NCBI GenBank assembly: GCA_046306335.1
Contig: JBKDXM010000150.1
Location: forward strand, 82,951 to 146,950
Source of the DNA: UBA2386 sp046306335
Lineage (GTDB): Bacteria > Planctomycetota > UBA1135 > UBA2386
Reading direction: 5' to 3'
DNA: 64,000 nucleotides
This document shows, piece after piece, positions 1-8,389 of this stretch. Position numbers and translations under genes: made by a program. The stretch's first letter is position 1, and each line of letters begins with the position of its first letter. The notes beneath the pieces were generated by a model. It saw only the letters and a program-made list of their open reading frames with translations, was not told where the DNA came from and did not search any database.

Positions 1-1047
1 GACCCGGTCTTCCACGAGCAACAGGCGCGTCAGGCCTTGTTCGTCGCCTGCGGCTTCGGCATCGGCTTCTTCGTGCTGCTGCCGCACTACGTGCACGTCC
101 TGCGCGGCGCGTGGCTCTGCTACGGCGTCGTGGTCCTGGCCTTGTTGGGGCTGCCCTACTTCGCGCCGGAGATCAACGGCGCCCGCCGCTGGTACGCGCT
201 GCCGGGCTTCTCGGTGCAGCCGAGCGAGTTCGCCAAGCTCGCCGTCGTGCTGGCGCTCGCGGCGCTGCTGCGCTTCAAGGCCCGCGCGCGCACCTTCGAC
301 GGCCTGTTCGTGCCGATGCTCGTCGCGGGCGTGCCCGCCCTGCTGGTGCTGCGGCAGCCCGACCTCGGCAGCTCGCTGGTCTTCGGGCCGGTGCTGCTGG
401 CGATGTGCTACGCCGCCGGCGCGTCGGCGCGCAGCATCCTGCTCGTCGTCCTGTTCGGACTCGGCGTCGCCGCCATTGCGTACGTCGAACTGCTGCACAC
501 GTACCAGCGGGACCGGGTCGACGTGTGGCTCGACCATTGGCGCTGGGACGAAACGAACCTGGGCACCTTCGACGTGCGCGAGAAGCTGCGCGGCGACGGC
601 TTCCAGCCGTGGCAGGCGCTCATCGCGCTCGGCGGTGGCGGTCTCTACGGCGCCGGCCTGGGCCACGGTCCGCAGAACCGCTTCGACTTCCTGCCGTACC
701 GCAGCGAGGACTACTTGTTCGCGGTCGTCGGCGAGGAGGTCGGCTGGCTCGGCGCCATGGCCGTGCTGGGCCTCGTCGCCGCGCTCGTCACCATGCTGTT
801 GGCGACCGCGATGCGCACCCGCGAACGCTTCGGGCGGCTCGTCTGCGTCGGCGTCGCGACGTGGCTCGGCACGCAGTCGCTGATCCACGTCGCCGTCTGC
901 GGTTGGCTGGTGCCAGCCACCGGCCTGCCGATGCCGTTCCTCAGCTACGGCGGCAGTTCCGCCCTCAGCGCGCTGCTCGGCGTCGCCGTGTGCGTCAACA
1001 TCGGCGCCCGCCGCGAGCCGGTGCTCGCCGGCGACGGCTTCACCTGA
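1..1047 (+). CDS. SEDS-family (FtsW/RodA-like) membrane protein, 5' end outside window
   Basis: The reading frame is open from base 1, so the true start lies upstream; the first in-frame TTG at 37 is unlikely to be the start. About 348 residues are visible. SEDS proteins are lipid II polymerases that build septal or side-wall peptidoglycan in the inner membrane. Supporting motifs are a hydrophobic multi-helix layout, the SEDYLFAVVGEEVGWLG block (family T/S-D-x-x-F-A-V-x-x-E-E-x-G, with the catalytic-position Asp kept) and the terminal PATGLPMPFLSYGGSS block. The segment around DRVDVWLDHWRWDE to the GGGGLYGAGLG stretch matches the FtsW/RodA loop. I cannot decide between FtsW and RodA without the missing N-terminus and neighbours. 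The gene ends 23 bases before a convergent gene. Confidence 0.88.
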   Translation, partial: DPVFHEQQARQALFVACGFGIGFFVLLPHYVHVLRGAWLCYGVVVLALLGLPYFAPEINGARRWYALPGFSVQPSEFAKLAVVLALAALLRFKARARTFDGLFVPMLVAGVPALLVLRQPDLGSSLVFGPVLLAMCYAAGASARSILLVVLFGLGVAAIAYVELLHTYQRDRVDVWLDHWRWDETNLGTFDVREKLRGDGFQPWQALIALGGGGLYGAGLGHGPQNRFDFLPYRSEDYLFAVVGEEVGWLGAMAVLGLVAALVTMLLATAMRTRERFGRLVCVGVATWLGTQSLIHVAVCGWLVPATGLPMPFLSYGGSSALSALLGVAVCVNIGARREPVLAGDGFT

Positions 1048-1070
1048 GCGCCGTCAGCGTCGCGCGCAGC

Positions 1071-1913
1071 TCACCTGCCGCCGCCGCTGCCGCCCGCGCC
1101 GCTGCCGCCCGCGCCGCCGGCCTGCTTCTGCTTCAGGTAGGCCTCCCAGTACTTGCGGAACTTCTCGGGCACGTCCGGGGGGCGGCTGCCGCGGTTCTTC
1201 AGGAAGTTCATGTACGGCTGTAGGTCGCCCCAACTGCCGTCGCCCGTGCCCTGTGACGCTGGCCCGGTGCCGCCGTCGTCGGGTTTGCCGCCGGGTCGGT
1301 TCTGGCCGCCGTCCTTGGCCTCCTGGCCGCCCTCCGGCTTGCCGTCCTGGGGCTGGCCCTGCGGCTGCTGGCCTCCCGGCTGTTCGCCGGGTTGCGGCTG
1401 TTGCTGGCCTTGCTGCTGGCCGGGCTGCTGACCGGGCTGTGGTTGCTCCGGTTGGCCTTCCTGGCCGTCGCGCTTGCGTTGGTCGACGAGGTCGGGCGTC
1501 TGGTTCTCGCGGCGGTTGCGCTGCTGGCCCTGCTGCTGGCCCTGCTGCTGCTGTTGTTGCCGTTGTTGCTGTTGCTGCTGTTGTTGCGGGTCCTGGGACG
1601 GGTCCGACTGTTCGTCGGGCGAGCCGCTGCCGCCCTGGCTCTTCATCTTGTTGAGCTTGTCGATCAACTCGTCGATGCCGCCTTCGACGGCCTCGCTCTG
1701 CCGTCCGGCCTGCTGCAACAGTTCCTTGGGCTTGGCCCGTTCCTGGCCCTTGCGGCCGGACTCGAGCAGCAGCCGGTCGATCTCCTGCAGCTGCGTGTCG
1801 ATGCGGCGCGCGATCTCCTGGATCTCGCGCATCGCCTCGGGGTCCTGCGCGCGGGCGAACGTCGCCGGCAGGGTCGCTGCCAGCAGCGCCAACGTGATGC
1901 GGATCGGGTGCAT
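1071..1913 (-). CDS. Exported polyglutamine-rich coiled-coil protein
   Basis: 280 residues, unrecognised family. It begins with a signal peptide (MHPIRITLALLAATLPATFA) with a likely cleavage A-R-A before Q. A helical, charged coiled-coil segment follows at about residues 25-95. After that comes a long disordered tail dominated by Gln, with runs of 8 and 6 Gln and many PGQQ/GQQQ units, then Gly/Pro/Asp-rich sequence. A short structured-looking patch (GDLQPYMNFLKNRG, then PEKFRKYWEAYLKQKQ) precedes a Gly-Ser-rich end. It is the last gene of the MoxR/vWA operon and starts 5 bases after the stop of the larger Gln-rich protein, so the two are probably partners outside the cytoplasm. The same reading frame stays open far upstream, but the signal peptide fixes the start at 1913. 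Confidence 0.75.
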   Translation of the reverse strand: MHPIRITLALLAATLPATFARAQDPEAMREIQEIARRIDTQLQEIDRLLLESGRKGQERAKPKELLQQAGRQSEAVEGGIDELIDKLNKMKSQGGSGSPDEQSDPSQDPQQQQQQQQRQQQQQQGQQQGQQRNRRENQTPDLVDQRKRDGQEGQPEQPQPGQQPGQQQGQQQPQPGEQPGGQQPQGQPQDGKPEGGQEAKDGGQNRPGGKPDDGGTGPASQGTGDGSWGDLQPYMNFLKNRGSRPPDVPEKFRKYWEAYLKQKQAGGAGGSGAGGSGGGR

Positions 1914-1918
1914 GGTCT

Positions 1919-4900
1919 TCAGCGGCCGCGGCCGCCCTCGGGTTCCTGGCCTTCCTGCTGCTGCATCTGCTGCATCGTCTCCTCGACGCCGGCCTTGATC
2001 TGCTGGAACAGCTTGGTGATCTCGCCGTGCCGGTGGGCGAGGCGTTCGATGAGCGCGGTCTCGGCCTCGCTGATGGTGGCGTCGCCGCGGGCCTCGACCA
2101 GCGTGCGCAGGTTGTCGGTGGCGGTCCGCGTGTCGACGCCGAGCTTCTTGAGCATCTCCAGCTCGGCGATCAGCGAGACCAGCTTCTTGCGCTGCTGGTT
2201 GAAGCGGTTGCGGCCGCGGTCCTGTTGCTGTTGTTGCTGCTGTTGTTGCTCGTTGCGCTCCTGTTCGCGGCGCTGGCGCTCGCGTTCGAGCGCGGCGAGC
2301 AGGTCCTCGGTCCGGCGCTCGACGTCGCCCTGCAGCATCGTGGTGAACGAGCCGACGTCGGGGCGCCTGCCCGCGAGCCGGCGCGCGACCTCGCGCAGGT
2401 CGTCGACGTTGGCCTTGAGCACTGCCTGGTAGACGAGGTTGCCCTCCTCGGTCAGTGCCTGCACCAGGGCCGCGAGCTTGCCGGCGAGGTCCTGCTCCTC
2501 CTCGCCGAGCTGGTTGGCCTTGCTGCGCATCGCGCGCGACAGGCCGTCCGCCGTCGCCGACTTCGCCGCCTCGGCGGTCTGCGCGGTGATCGGCCGCTGG
2601 CGCTCCAGGAACGTCGTCAGCTCGTCGGCCATGCGGAAGAGCAGTTCCTCCTGCCGCAGGTCCTGGTAGCGATCCTCTTCCTGCTCCAGTTCCTTCGCTG
2701 CCTCGTCGAGCTTCTGGCGGGCCTCCTCCTGGCGCTGCTGCGCCTCCTCCATCTCGCCCTGCTCCATCGCGCGACGGGCGCGATCGGCGGCGTCCGCGGC
2801 CTGCTGCGCCTTGCGTTCGGCGGCCTGCGCCTGTCGCTGCTTGAGCTGCTCGGCGAGGCGGACGATGTCCTCCTGCAGCTGCCGCTGCTGCGCGGCTTCC
2901 TGCTGCACGCGTTCGCGCTTGGCCGCGTCGACGGGGCGGTTGCGGTCGAGCGCCGTCATCGCCTGCTGCAACTCCTCGGCGGCCGCCTGCTGTTCGGCCG
3001 CCGCGCTCGCCTGCTGGCCCTGCTGCAGGCGCTCGCCGGCGCGCTGCATGCGGTCCATGGCCTGCTGGACCTGCTGGGCGGCCTTGTCGCGCTGCTCGTT
3101 GGTGATCGCGCCCTCGCTCGCTGCCTGTTGCATCTGCTGGCGCGCGGCGTCGGCCTGCTGCCGCAGTTCCTCTTGGCGTGCGGCGGCTTGCTGCATGTCG
3201 GGCGTGCTGTTGGCGCTCGCCTGCTCCAACGCCTGTTGCAGCGCCTGCTCCGCCTGCTGCAGCGCCTGCCGTGAGCGCGCCGCCGCCTGTTCGCGCCGCT
3301 GCGCCTCGTTCGGTTGCGGCTGGCCCTGTTGCGGTTGGCCCTGTTGCGGCTGGCCCTGCGGACCCTGTCCCGGTTGCGCTTGGCCTTGCCGGCCTTGCTG
3401 CCCTTGCGGTGCCTGGCCCTGCGGCGACGGCGCGGACTCGGGCGAGCCGGTCGGCGGCTCGCTGACGTCGCGCAGCGCCGATTCGGCGGCTTGCAGCAAG
3501 TCGCTGGCCTGCTGCTCGGCGGCCTCCGCGTTGGGCGCGTTGCGCAGTTCCTGGCCGGCGGCGCGCGCTTCGGCCGCCATGCGGGCCGCGTTCAGGTCGG
3601 CGTCGGGGTTCTGTTGCTGCTGACGCGCCCGCGCCCGATCGAGGGCGGCCAGCGCCTGCTCGGTCGTCTGTTGCGCCTTCGGCAGGTCGCCGGCGGCGGC
3701 CGCCGTGGCGGCCTCCGCGAGGCGCTGCTGGGCTTCGGCGACCGCGGCGGCGGGGGAGGCCTCCGGCGCGGTCGCCGGCGTCTCGCCGGTGCGCATGCGG
3801 TCGGCGAGGCGCTCGGCGCCCTGCTGCAGCTTGCCGGCGGCGTCGGCGTTGCGGCGCGCGGCCTCGGCGGCGCGCGCGGCCCCGACCTCGGCGCCCTTCT
3901 GGCCGAGTTCCTGCAGGCGCGTGCGCTCGGCCTCGGTGGCGCCGTTGCCGGCGGCGCGCAGCGACTCCTTGAGCGCGGTCCACTCCGGATCGCGGGCCTT
4001 GCCCTCCGACGTGCCGCCGCGGCGCGGCGCCTGTTGCAGCTTCGCTTCCAGCGCGTCGCGGGCGCGTTCGACGGCGGCCTGGTCGGAGCCGGCGGCTTGC
4101 TGCTGCAACTCGCCGGCAGCGGCGCCGAGGTCGAGTTGCCGCTGCTGGTCGCGCAGTTCGGCCTGCAGTTCGCGGGTGCGCTCCGCCAGTTCGCCGAGGT
4201 CGAACTCGCGCGCCTTGGCCTCGCCGCGGCGGCCGGCCTTCTCGTCGGCGAGGCCCTGCTCGAGGCGCGCCTGGTCGCGCAGAAGTTCGCGGACGCGCTG
4301 CAGCCCGCTCTCCAAGAAGGGCCGTCGCGTGCCGGCCTGCCGGGAGTTGGCGTCCGCCTCGCGGCGCTCGGCGTCGCGCAGCTGCTGCAGCGCGTCGAGC
4401 AGCCGCTGTTCGCCCGGCGACGGCGGCGATTGCATCGCCTCGGCGGTGCGATCGCGCAGCGCCCGCTGGCGCTCCTCCAGTTCCCGCGCCGAGCGCGCCT
4501 GCTCGGCGACCTGCGCGAGGTCGGCGTCGAGGCTCGCCATCGACTTGCGTTCGAGCAGGATGTCGATCAGGCGTTCGAGGTCGGTGACGACTTCCTTCTG
4601 CTTGCGCAGCGCCTCGGCGTAGGCGCTGGCGGCGATGTCGTCGCGGATGCCGGCGACTTCACGCAGCATGCCCGATCGTTCCAGGTGTGCGACGCCCTCC
4701 TGCAGCAGCTTGACCTGCTCGGGCTTCTGTTCGCGCTCGTAGCGCTGCTGCAGGCGCTGCATCATCCCGTGCAGTCGCTCGGCCTTGCGCAGGATCTCTT
4801 CCTGGTCGCGGCGCAGCCGCTCCATGGCTTCCGGGTCCTGCTGCGCCGGGCCCTGCTGTGCTGGCGCCGCCGCCGCCGCGAGCGCGAGCAGCAGGGCCGA

Positions 4901-4933
4901 GCCGGTCCGCCACGATCCGATGCGCATGTTCAT
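1919..4933 (-). CDS. Exported giant Gln/Ala-rich coiled-coil protein
   Basis: 1004 residues. The ATG at 4933 overlaps the stop of the upstream DUF4175 gene by one base (TGATG) and is followed by a signal peptide (RTGSALLLALAAAAAPA, then QQ), so the 1919-5917 open frame is over-extended. Nearly the whole mature protein is predicted helical coiled coil rich in Ala, Glu, Gln and Arg. A Gln/Pro/Gly hinge in the middle contains three tandem QGQPQ repeats, and a run of ten Gln lies near the C-terminus (QQQQQQQQQQDRGRNRF). No catalytic motif is visible. Similar long helical proteins accompany DUF4175 and vWA genes in planctomycete MoxR clusters, which suggests a scaffold or fibrous role; that role is inference. 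Confidence 0.8.
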   Translation of the reverse strand: MNMRIGSWRTGSALLLALAAAAAPAQQGPAQQDPEAMERLRRDQEEILRKAERLHGMMQRLQQRYEREQKPEQVKLLQEGVAHLERSGMLREVAGIRDDIAASAYAEALRKQKEVVTDLERLIDILLERKSMASLDADLAQVAEQARSARELEERQRALRDRTAEAMQSPPSPGEQRLLDALQQLRDAERREADANSRQAGTRRPFLESGLQRVRELLRDQARLEQGLADEKAGRRGEAKAREFDLGELAERTRELQAELRDQQRQLDLGAAAGELQQQAAGSDQAAVERARDALEAKLQQAPRRGGTSEGKARDPEWTALKESLRAAGNGATEAERTRLQELGQKGAEVGAARAAEAARRNADAAGKLQQGAERLADRMRTGETPATAPEASPAAAVAEAQQRLAEAATAAAAGDLPKAQQTTEQALAALDRARARQQQQNPDADLNAARMAAEARAAGQELRNAPNAEAAEQQASDLLQAAESALRDVSEPPTGSPESAPSPQGQAPQGQQGRQGQAQPGQGPQGQPQQGQPQQGQPQPNEAQRREQAAARSRQALQQAEQALQQALEQASANSTPDMQQAAARQEELRQQADAARQQMQQAASEGAITNEQRDKAAQQVQQAMDRMQRAGERLQQGQQASAAAEQQAAAEELQQAMTALDRNRPVDAAKRERVQQEAAQQRQLQEDIVRLAEQLKQRQAQAAERKAQQAADAADRARRAMEQGEMEEAQQRQEEARQKLDEAAKELEQEEDRYQDLRQEELLFRMADELTTFLERQRPITAQTAEAAKSATADGLSRAMRSKANQLGEEEQDLAGKLAALVQALTEEGNLVYQAVLKANVDDLREVARRLAGRRPDVGSFTTMLQGDVERRTEDLLAALERERQRREQERNEQQQQQQQQQDRGRNRFNQQRKKLVSLIAELEMLKKLGVDTRTATDNLRTLVEARGDATISEAETALIERLAHRHGEITKLFQQIKAGVEETMQQMQQQEGQEPEGGRGR
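3314..3358 (-). repeat. Three tandem 15-bp units coding QGQPQ
   Basis: Three consecutive near-identical 15-base units (ttgcggctggccctg on the plus strand; the middle copy differs by one base) code for a Gln-Gly-Gln-Pro-Gln repeat in the hinge of the large coiled-coil protein. The unit is in frame, so copy-number change would alter the hinge length without breaking the gene. Confidence 0.85.
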
Positions 4934-7251
4934 CACTTGCCTCGCAGGTCCTTGGTGCGGTCTTGCACGTCGCGTTGCCGGTCGCGCAGGGCGCGCACGT
5001 CCTGCACGAGATCCTGGTAGTCGTTCCAGTCCTGCAGCAGCAGGAGCAGCTGCTGCAAGCCCTGTTCGAGCCGGCGCTGGCCGTCGCGCACCCGCTGCAG
5101 CGCCGCGCGCCGTTCGGCGTCGTCGCGCGCCACCTGCGCCTCGGCGAGCGCGCGCGCGATGGCCTGGGCGGTCGGCCCGGCGGCGTCGTCGGCCAGCCGG
5201 ACCATCGCCAGGATCGGGTCGAGGCAGCGTTCGAGCGCGCCGAGCGTGCCCTGGGCGCGGCGGTCGGCGAGGTCGCGGTAGAACGCGGGGTCGAGCGCCA
5301 ACGGCTCGGTCTGGCGGCGGCTGTGTTCGACGTAGAGTTCGACCACGCGCGCGGCGTTTTGGCTGGTCTCCAGCCGGTTCCAGAGGTGGGTGTCGAACGC
5401 GCGCATGAGGCCGCGGTGGGCGCGTTCGAGCGCGCTGCGGACGCGGCCTTGGCCGATCTCGACGCTGGGGGCGGCGCGCGCGAGGTCCGCCGCCGCGGCG
5501 GCGCCGGCGAGCAGCTCGTCGACGCGGGCGGCGCGGTCCTGCTGCAGGTCGAGCGCCTGCGCGACGTCTTCGCGCAGCGCGCGGAAGGCGCGCGCGATCG
5601 CGGCCGCCAGCTGCGGCTCGTCGACGATCTGCACGATGCGGCGCGGCAGTTCGGCGGCGCCCGCCTGGGGTTGCCGGTTGTCGCGCATGGCGACGGTCAG
5701 CAGCAGGCCGTCGCCGCCCTCCTTCGCGCCCGGCGCAGCGCTGCGTTGTCCGAGCAGCGCCGCCACCTCGTGCAGCGCCGTCGGCACGGCGCTGGTCGCG
5801 GCCGCTCCGGCCTCCGGCGCCAGCATCGGCAGCGCCACCGGCGCGGCGTCGCCGCGGCCGACCAGCAGGTCCACGGCGGCGAGGCCGAAGTCGTCGCGCG
5901 CTTCGACGCGAACGCACAGCAGGCCGGTCGGCAGCAGCAGGGCGCCCTCGTCGTCGGGCAGCAGCCAGCGCCCGATCGGCGCGAGGTCCTGCAGCGCGAC
6001 GAGCGGGTAGGTGCCGGGGTTCGGGTTGCGCAGGTCGTTGTCGCCGATCAACTCGATCTGGTAGCGGTCGCTCGCTTCGAGACGGAAGCTGCCGCGAAAG
6101 CGCATGGCCACGCCGGAGTCGTCCTGCACGGCGACCGGCGCCAGCGGCACCCGGCGGCCGCTCTCCAGGAAGCTCATCGTCGCCGACTTCACGGCGGCGG
6201 TGGTCGTCGCCGTGAGCTCGACGTCGCTGCCTACCAGCGACTCGATCGCGCCGCCCTTCTGCTCCGTCGCGGGCTCGCCGACGTAGGCGGGCGGCGTCAC
6301 GGTCGCCGCGATGGCTGCGACCTGCGGCGGCAGCACGGGGCGCACGACGACGAGGCGATCGCCGCGGTCGTCGTCACCGCCGCGGGCGCGGAAGCGGAAG
6401 CTGCCGGTCGCGCGCCGGAAGACGTGGCGGAACCGGTCGCCCGGCCGCGGCGTCATCGCCACGCTGCGCGTCTCGGCGCCCGCGCCGTCGGCGCGCAGCG
6501 TCTGGACGTCGAGGAAGCAGTCCTTGGGCACGGCGCCTTCGGCCAGCACCGAGACGTGCAGGTCGGCGCCCGCGGGCAGCGTGATGGTGGTCTCGCCGTC
6601 GCGGTCGTCGCGTTGCAGTTCGACGCCAGCGGGCGGCAACTCGATCGTGAGCCGGGTCTCGCGCGGGTACGCGACGTCCGCGCCGAGGTGGCGCAGCACG
6701 AAGGCGTGCGCCGTCGCCGGCTGCCAGGACGCGCCGGCGGCGAGCACGCCCGCGGCGAGCGCCGCGCCGGCGAGCGCGCGGACGGTCGGCCGCGGGTCGA
6801 GCATGCGCGCGAGCGGCAGCCGCTGCACGGCGTCCGCCGTCTCGCGCAGCAGCGCGTCGATCATCGGCTGCGACTGGTTGCGCAGGTCCGCCGTCGCCTG
6901 CAGCTGCAGCGCCGACACGAGGCGCTGGGACAACTCGGGAAAGGCGCGCTCGAACCAGACCGCGACGTCGAGCGGCGCGAAGGCGCGCGTCAGCGGGTAG
7001 CCGACGAACCGCCAGATGCCGACGGCCGCGGCGGCGACGAGCACGGCGGCGTGGAACAGGCGGATCGGCAGCGGCATGCCGATCCAGCGGTCGAGCGCGA
7101 AGAACAGCAGCGTCAGCGCGCCGACGGCCGCGGTGACGAGGCCGAGCCCGTGCCACAGGTAGCGGCGGCGCAGCCGGCGCAACTGGGCGGCGAGCAGCGC
7201 CTGCAAGGTCGCGTCGATCGCGGGGCGGGGGGTGTCGGCGGCTGCGGTCAC
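4933..7251 (-). CDS. DUF4175-like membrane protein
   Basis: 772 residues with a GTG start. There are two membrane helices at about 35-55 and 65-85 (LVTAAVGALTLLFFALDRW; LFHAAVLVAAAAVGIWRFV) and a third near 170-190. The region between, with DVAVWFERAFPELSQRLVSALQL, is the typical DUF4175 start. A long beta-rich extracytoplasmic part follows (about 200-480), including TVTPPAYVGEPA. The C-terminus is helical coiled coil (RRLEQGLQQLLLLLQDWNDY). The family has no established biochemical role. It is coupled to the downstream coiled-coil gene by a one-base stop/start overlap and follows the toroid gene by 16 bases, so it is part of the same operon. Confidence 0.8.
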   Translation of the reverse strand: MTAAADTPRPAIDATLQALLAAQLRRLRRRYLWHGLGLVTAAVGALTLLFFALDRWIGMPLPIRLFHAAVLVAAAAVGIWRFVGYPLTRAFAPLDVAVWFERAFPELSQRLVSALQLQATADLRNQSQPMIDALLRETADAVQRLPLARMLDPRPTVRALAGAALAAGVLAAGASWQPATAHAFVLRHLGADVAYPRETRLTIELPPAGVELQRDDRDGETTITLPAGADLHVSVLAEGAVPKDCFLDVQTLRADGAGAETRSVAMTPRPGDRFRHVFRRATGSFRFRARGGDDDRGDRLVVVRPVLPPQVAAIAATVTPPAYVGEPATEQKGGAIESLVGSDVELTATTTAAVKSATMSFLESGRRVPLAPVAVQDDSGVAMRFRGSFRLEASDRYQIELIGDNDLRNPNPGTYPLVALQDLAPIGRWLLPDDEGALLLPTGLLCVRVEARDDFGLAAVDLLVGRGDAAPVALPMLAPEAGAAATSAVPTALHEVAALLGQRSAAPGAKEGGDGLLLTVAMRDNRQPQAGAAELPRRIVQIVDEPQLAAAIARAFRALREDVAQALDLQQDRAARVDELLAGAAAAADLARAAPSVEIGQGRVRSALERAHRGLMRAFDTHLWNRLETSQNAARVVELYVEHSRRQTEPLALDPAFYRDLADRRAQGTLGALERCLDPILAMVRLADDAAGPTAQAIARALAEAQVARDDAERRAALQRVRDGQRRLEQGLQQLLLLLQDWNDYQDLVQDVRALRDRQRDVQDRTKDLRGK

Positions 7252-7267
7252 GGGTTCCGGTGCGCGG

Positions 7268-8389
7268 TCAGCGTTGGAAGATGGGCAGGTACTGCAGCGG
7301 GATCTGCAGCACCAGGGACGCCACCGCGGTGCCGAAGGCGTCGCCGGGACCGGTGTGGCAGCGCCAGCGGCCGTCGCGCTCCTGCGTCTCCAGCAGCAGC
7401 GCCTTGGTCTTCTTGAAGTAGCTCGTCCACTTCGGGTCGCCGGTCACGTAGTAGGCCTGCACCGCGTAGTAGTGGCCGTAGAAGAAGAAGTAGTGCCCGA
7501 CGTTGTCGTTGGAGAAGCGCACCAGCTCGCGATCCATGTAGTCGAGCGCGTCGCGGATGATCGGGCTGTCGTACTCGCCGGCGGCGTACAGCGTGGTCAC
7601 GCCGGCCGCGGTCAGCGGGAAGGTCGCGCGCGTCGGCTCGCGGGTCTGGTAGCGGAAGCTGCCGCCGAAGTCGCCGTACGCCGCGCCCCAGCTGTTGTAG
7701 GTGCGGTCGTTGCTGCGCACGGCGCTGCGATAGACGTAGTTCTGCGCGTTCTTGATCGTCGCGAGCGGCACGAAGATGCCGACGTTGCGCGCGGCGCGCA
7801 GGGCGAGCACCTGGCAGACGGTGATCGACATGTCCGACTCGCGCGCGAACGGCTTGTAGCGCCAGCCGCCCTCGGCGTTTTGCGAGCTGACGATCAGGTC
7901 GACGGAGCGCTGCAGCACGCGCTTGACGTCTGCCCGGTCGATCATGCCGTACACCTCCGCCAGGAACAGCGTGGCGAACGCGTGGCTGTACATGCGCGTG
8001 CCGTTCTGCGTGATCTGGCCGTCGTCCTGGGCGCAGCCGAGCACGTAGTCGATGCCGCGCTCCAGCACCTTGCCGTACTTGCCGCGGTCGGGCAGGTGGC
8101 CGCCGGCGAGGTAGCTCATCAGCGCCAGCGCGGTGACGCCGACGTGCGGCAGCGGTTGCTCGTCCTGCAGTTCGTAGCCGTTGTTGAGCTTGTAGCCGAC
8201 GAGTTGCGCCCAGTGGCCCTCGGGCGCCTGCTCGCGCGCCAGCCAGTCGTGTGCGCGAGCGACCGACTGCCGCAGCTTGTCGTCGATCAGCAGTTCGTTG
8301 CTGGCGCCGCGACGGACTTGTTCCTGGGCCGGCAGCAGCGCGGCCGCGGCGACGAAGGAGGTGGCCAGCAGGCTGGTTCGACGGATCAT
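7268..8389 (-). CDS. Exported alpha-alpha toroid protein (prenyltransferase/squalene-oxidase repeat type)
   Basis: 373 residues: a signal peptide (LLATSFVAAAALLPA followed by QEQ), then repeated helical units with internal QD/QNAEGGW motifs (CAQDDGQIT; SSQNAEGGWRY; ETQERDGRWRC). These are typical of the prenyltransferase/squalene-cyclase alpha-alpha barrel. The DxDD or DXDDTA motif of true cyclases is not visible, so enzymatic terpene cyclisation is unlikely; planctomycetes carry many exported copies of unknown role. Its ATG shares four bases (ATGA) with the stop of the upstream propeller gene. It is related in fold to the protein at 27151-28995. Confidence 0.78.
   Translation of the reverse strand: MIRRTSLLATSFVAAAALLPAQEQVRRGASNELLIDDKLRQSVARAHDWLAREQAPEGHWAQLVGYKLNNGYELQDEQPLPHVGVTALALMSYLAGGHLPDRGKYGKVLERGIDYVLGCAQDDGQITQNGTRMYSHAFATLFLAEVYGMIDRADVKRVLQRSVDLIVSSQNAEGGWRYKPFARESDMSITVCQVLALRAARNVGIFVPLATIKNAQNYVYRSAVRSNDRTYNSWGAAYGDFGGSFRYQTREPTRATFPLTAAGVTTLYAAGEYDSPIIRDALDYMDRELVRFSNDNVGHYFFFYGHYYAVQAYYVTGDPKWTSYFKKTKALLLETQERDGRWRCHTGPGDAFGTAVASLVLQIPLQYLPIFQR

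Noticed and set aside
3314..3358. Tandem units as a possible CRISPR array
   Set aside because: Units are contiguous without spacers and code in frame for QGQPQ inside a gene.
4934..5917. N-terminal extension of the large coiled-coil protein
   Set aside because: The frame is open, but the sequence is the shadow of DUF4175; a signal peptide and a TGATG overlap mark the real start at 4933.
4858..7416. Long plus-strand open frame opposite the DUF4175 gene
   Set aside because: GC-rich shadow: the minus-strand gene has domains, helices and coupling, while this frame is His/Arg/Ala-rich without any motif. The same applies to 8929-13209, 11678-15247 and 15536-17677 on the plus strand.
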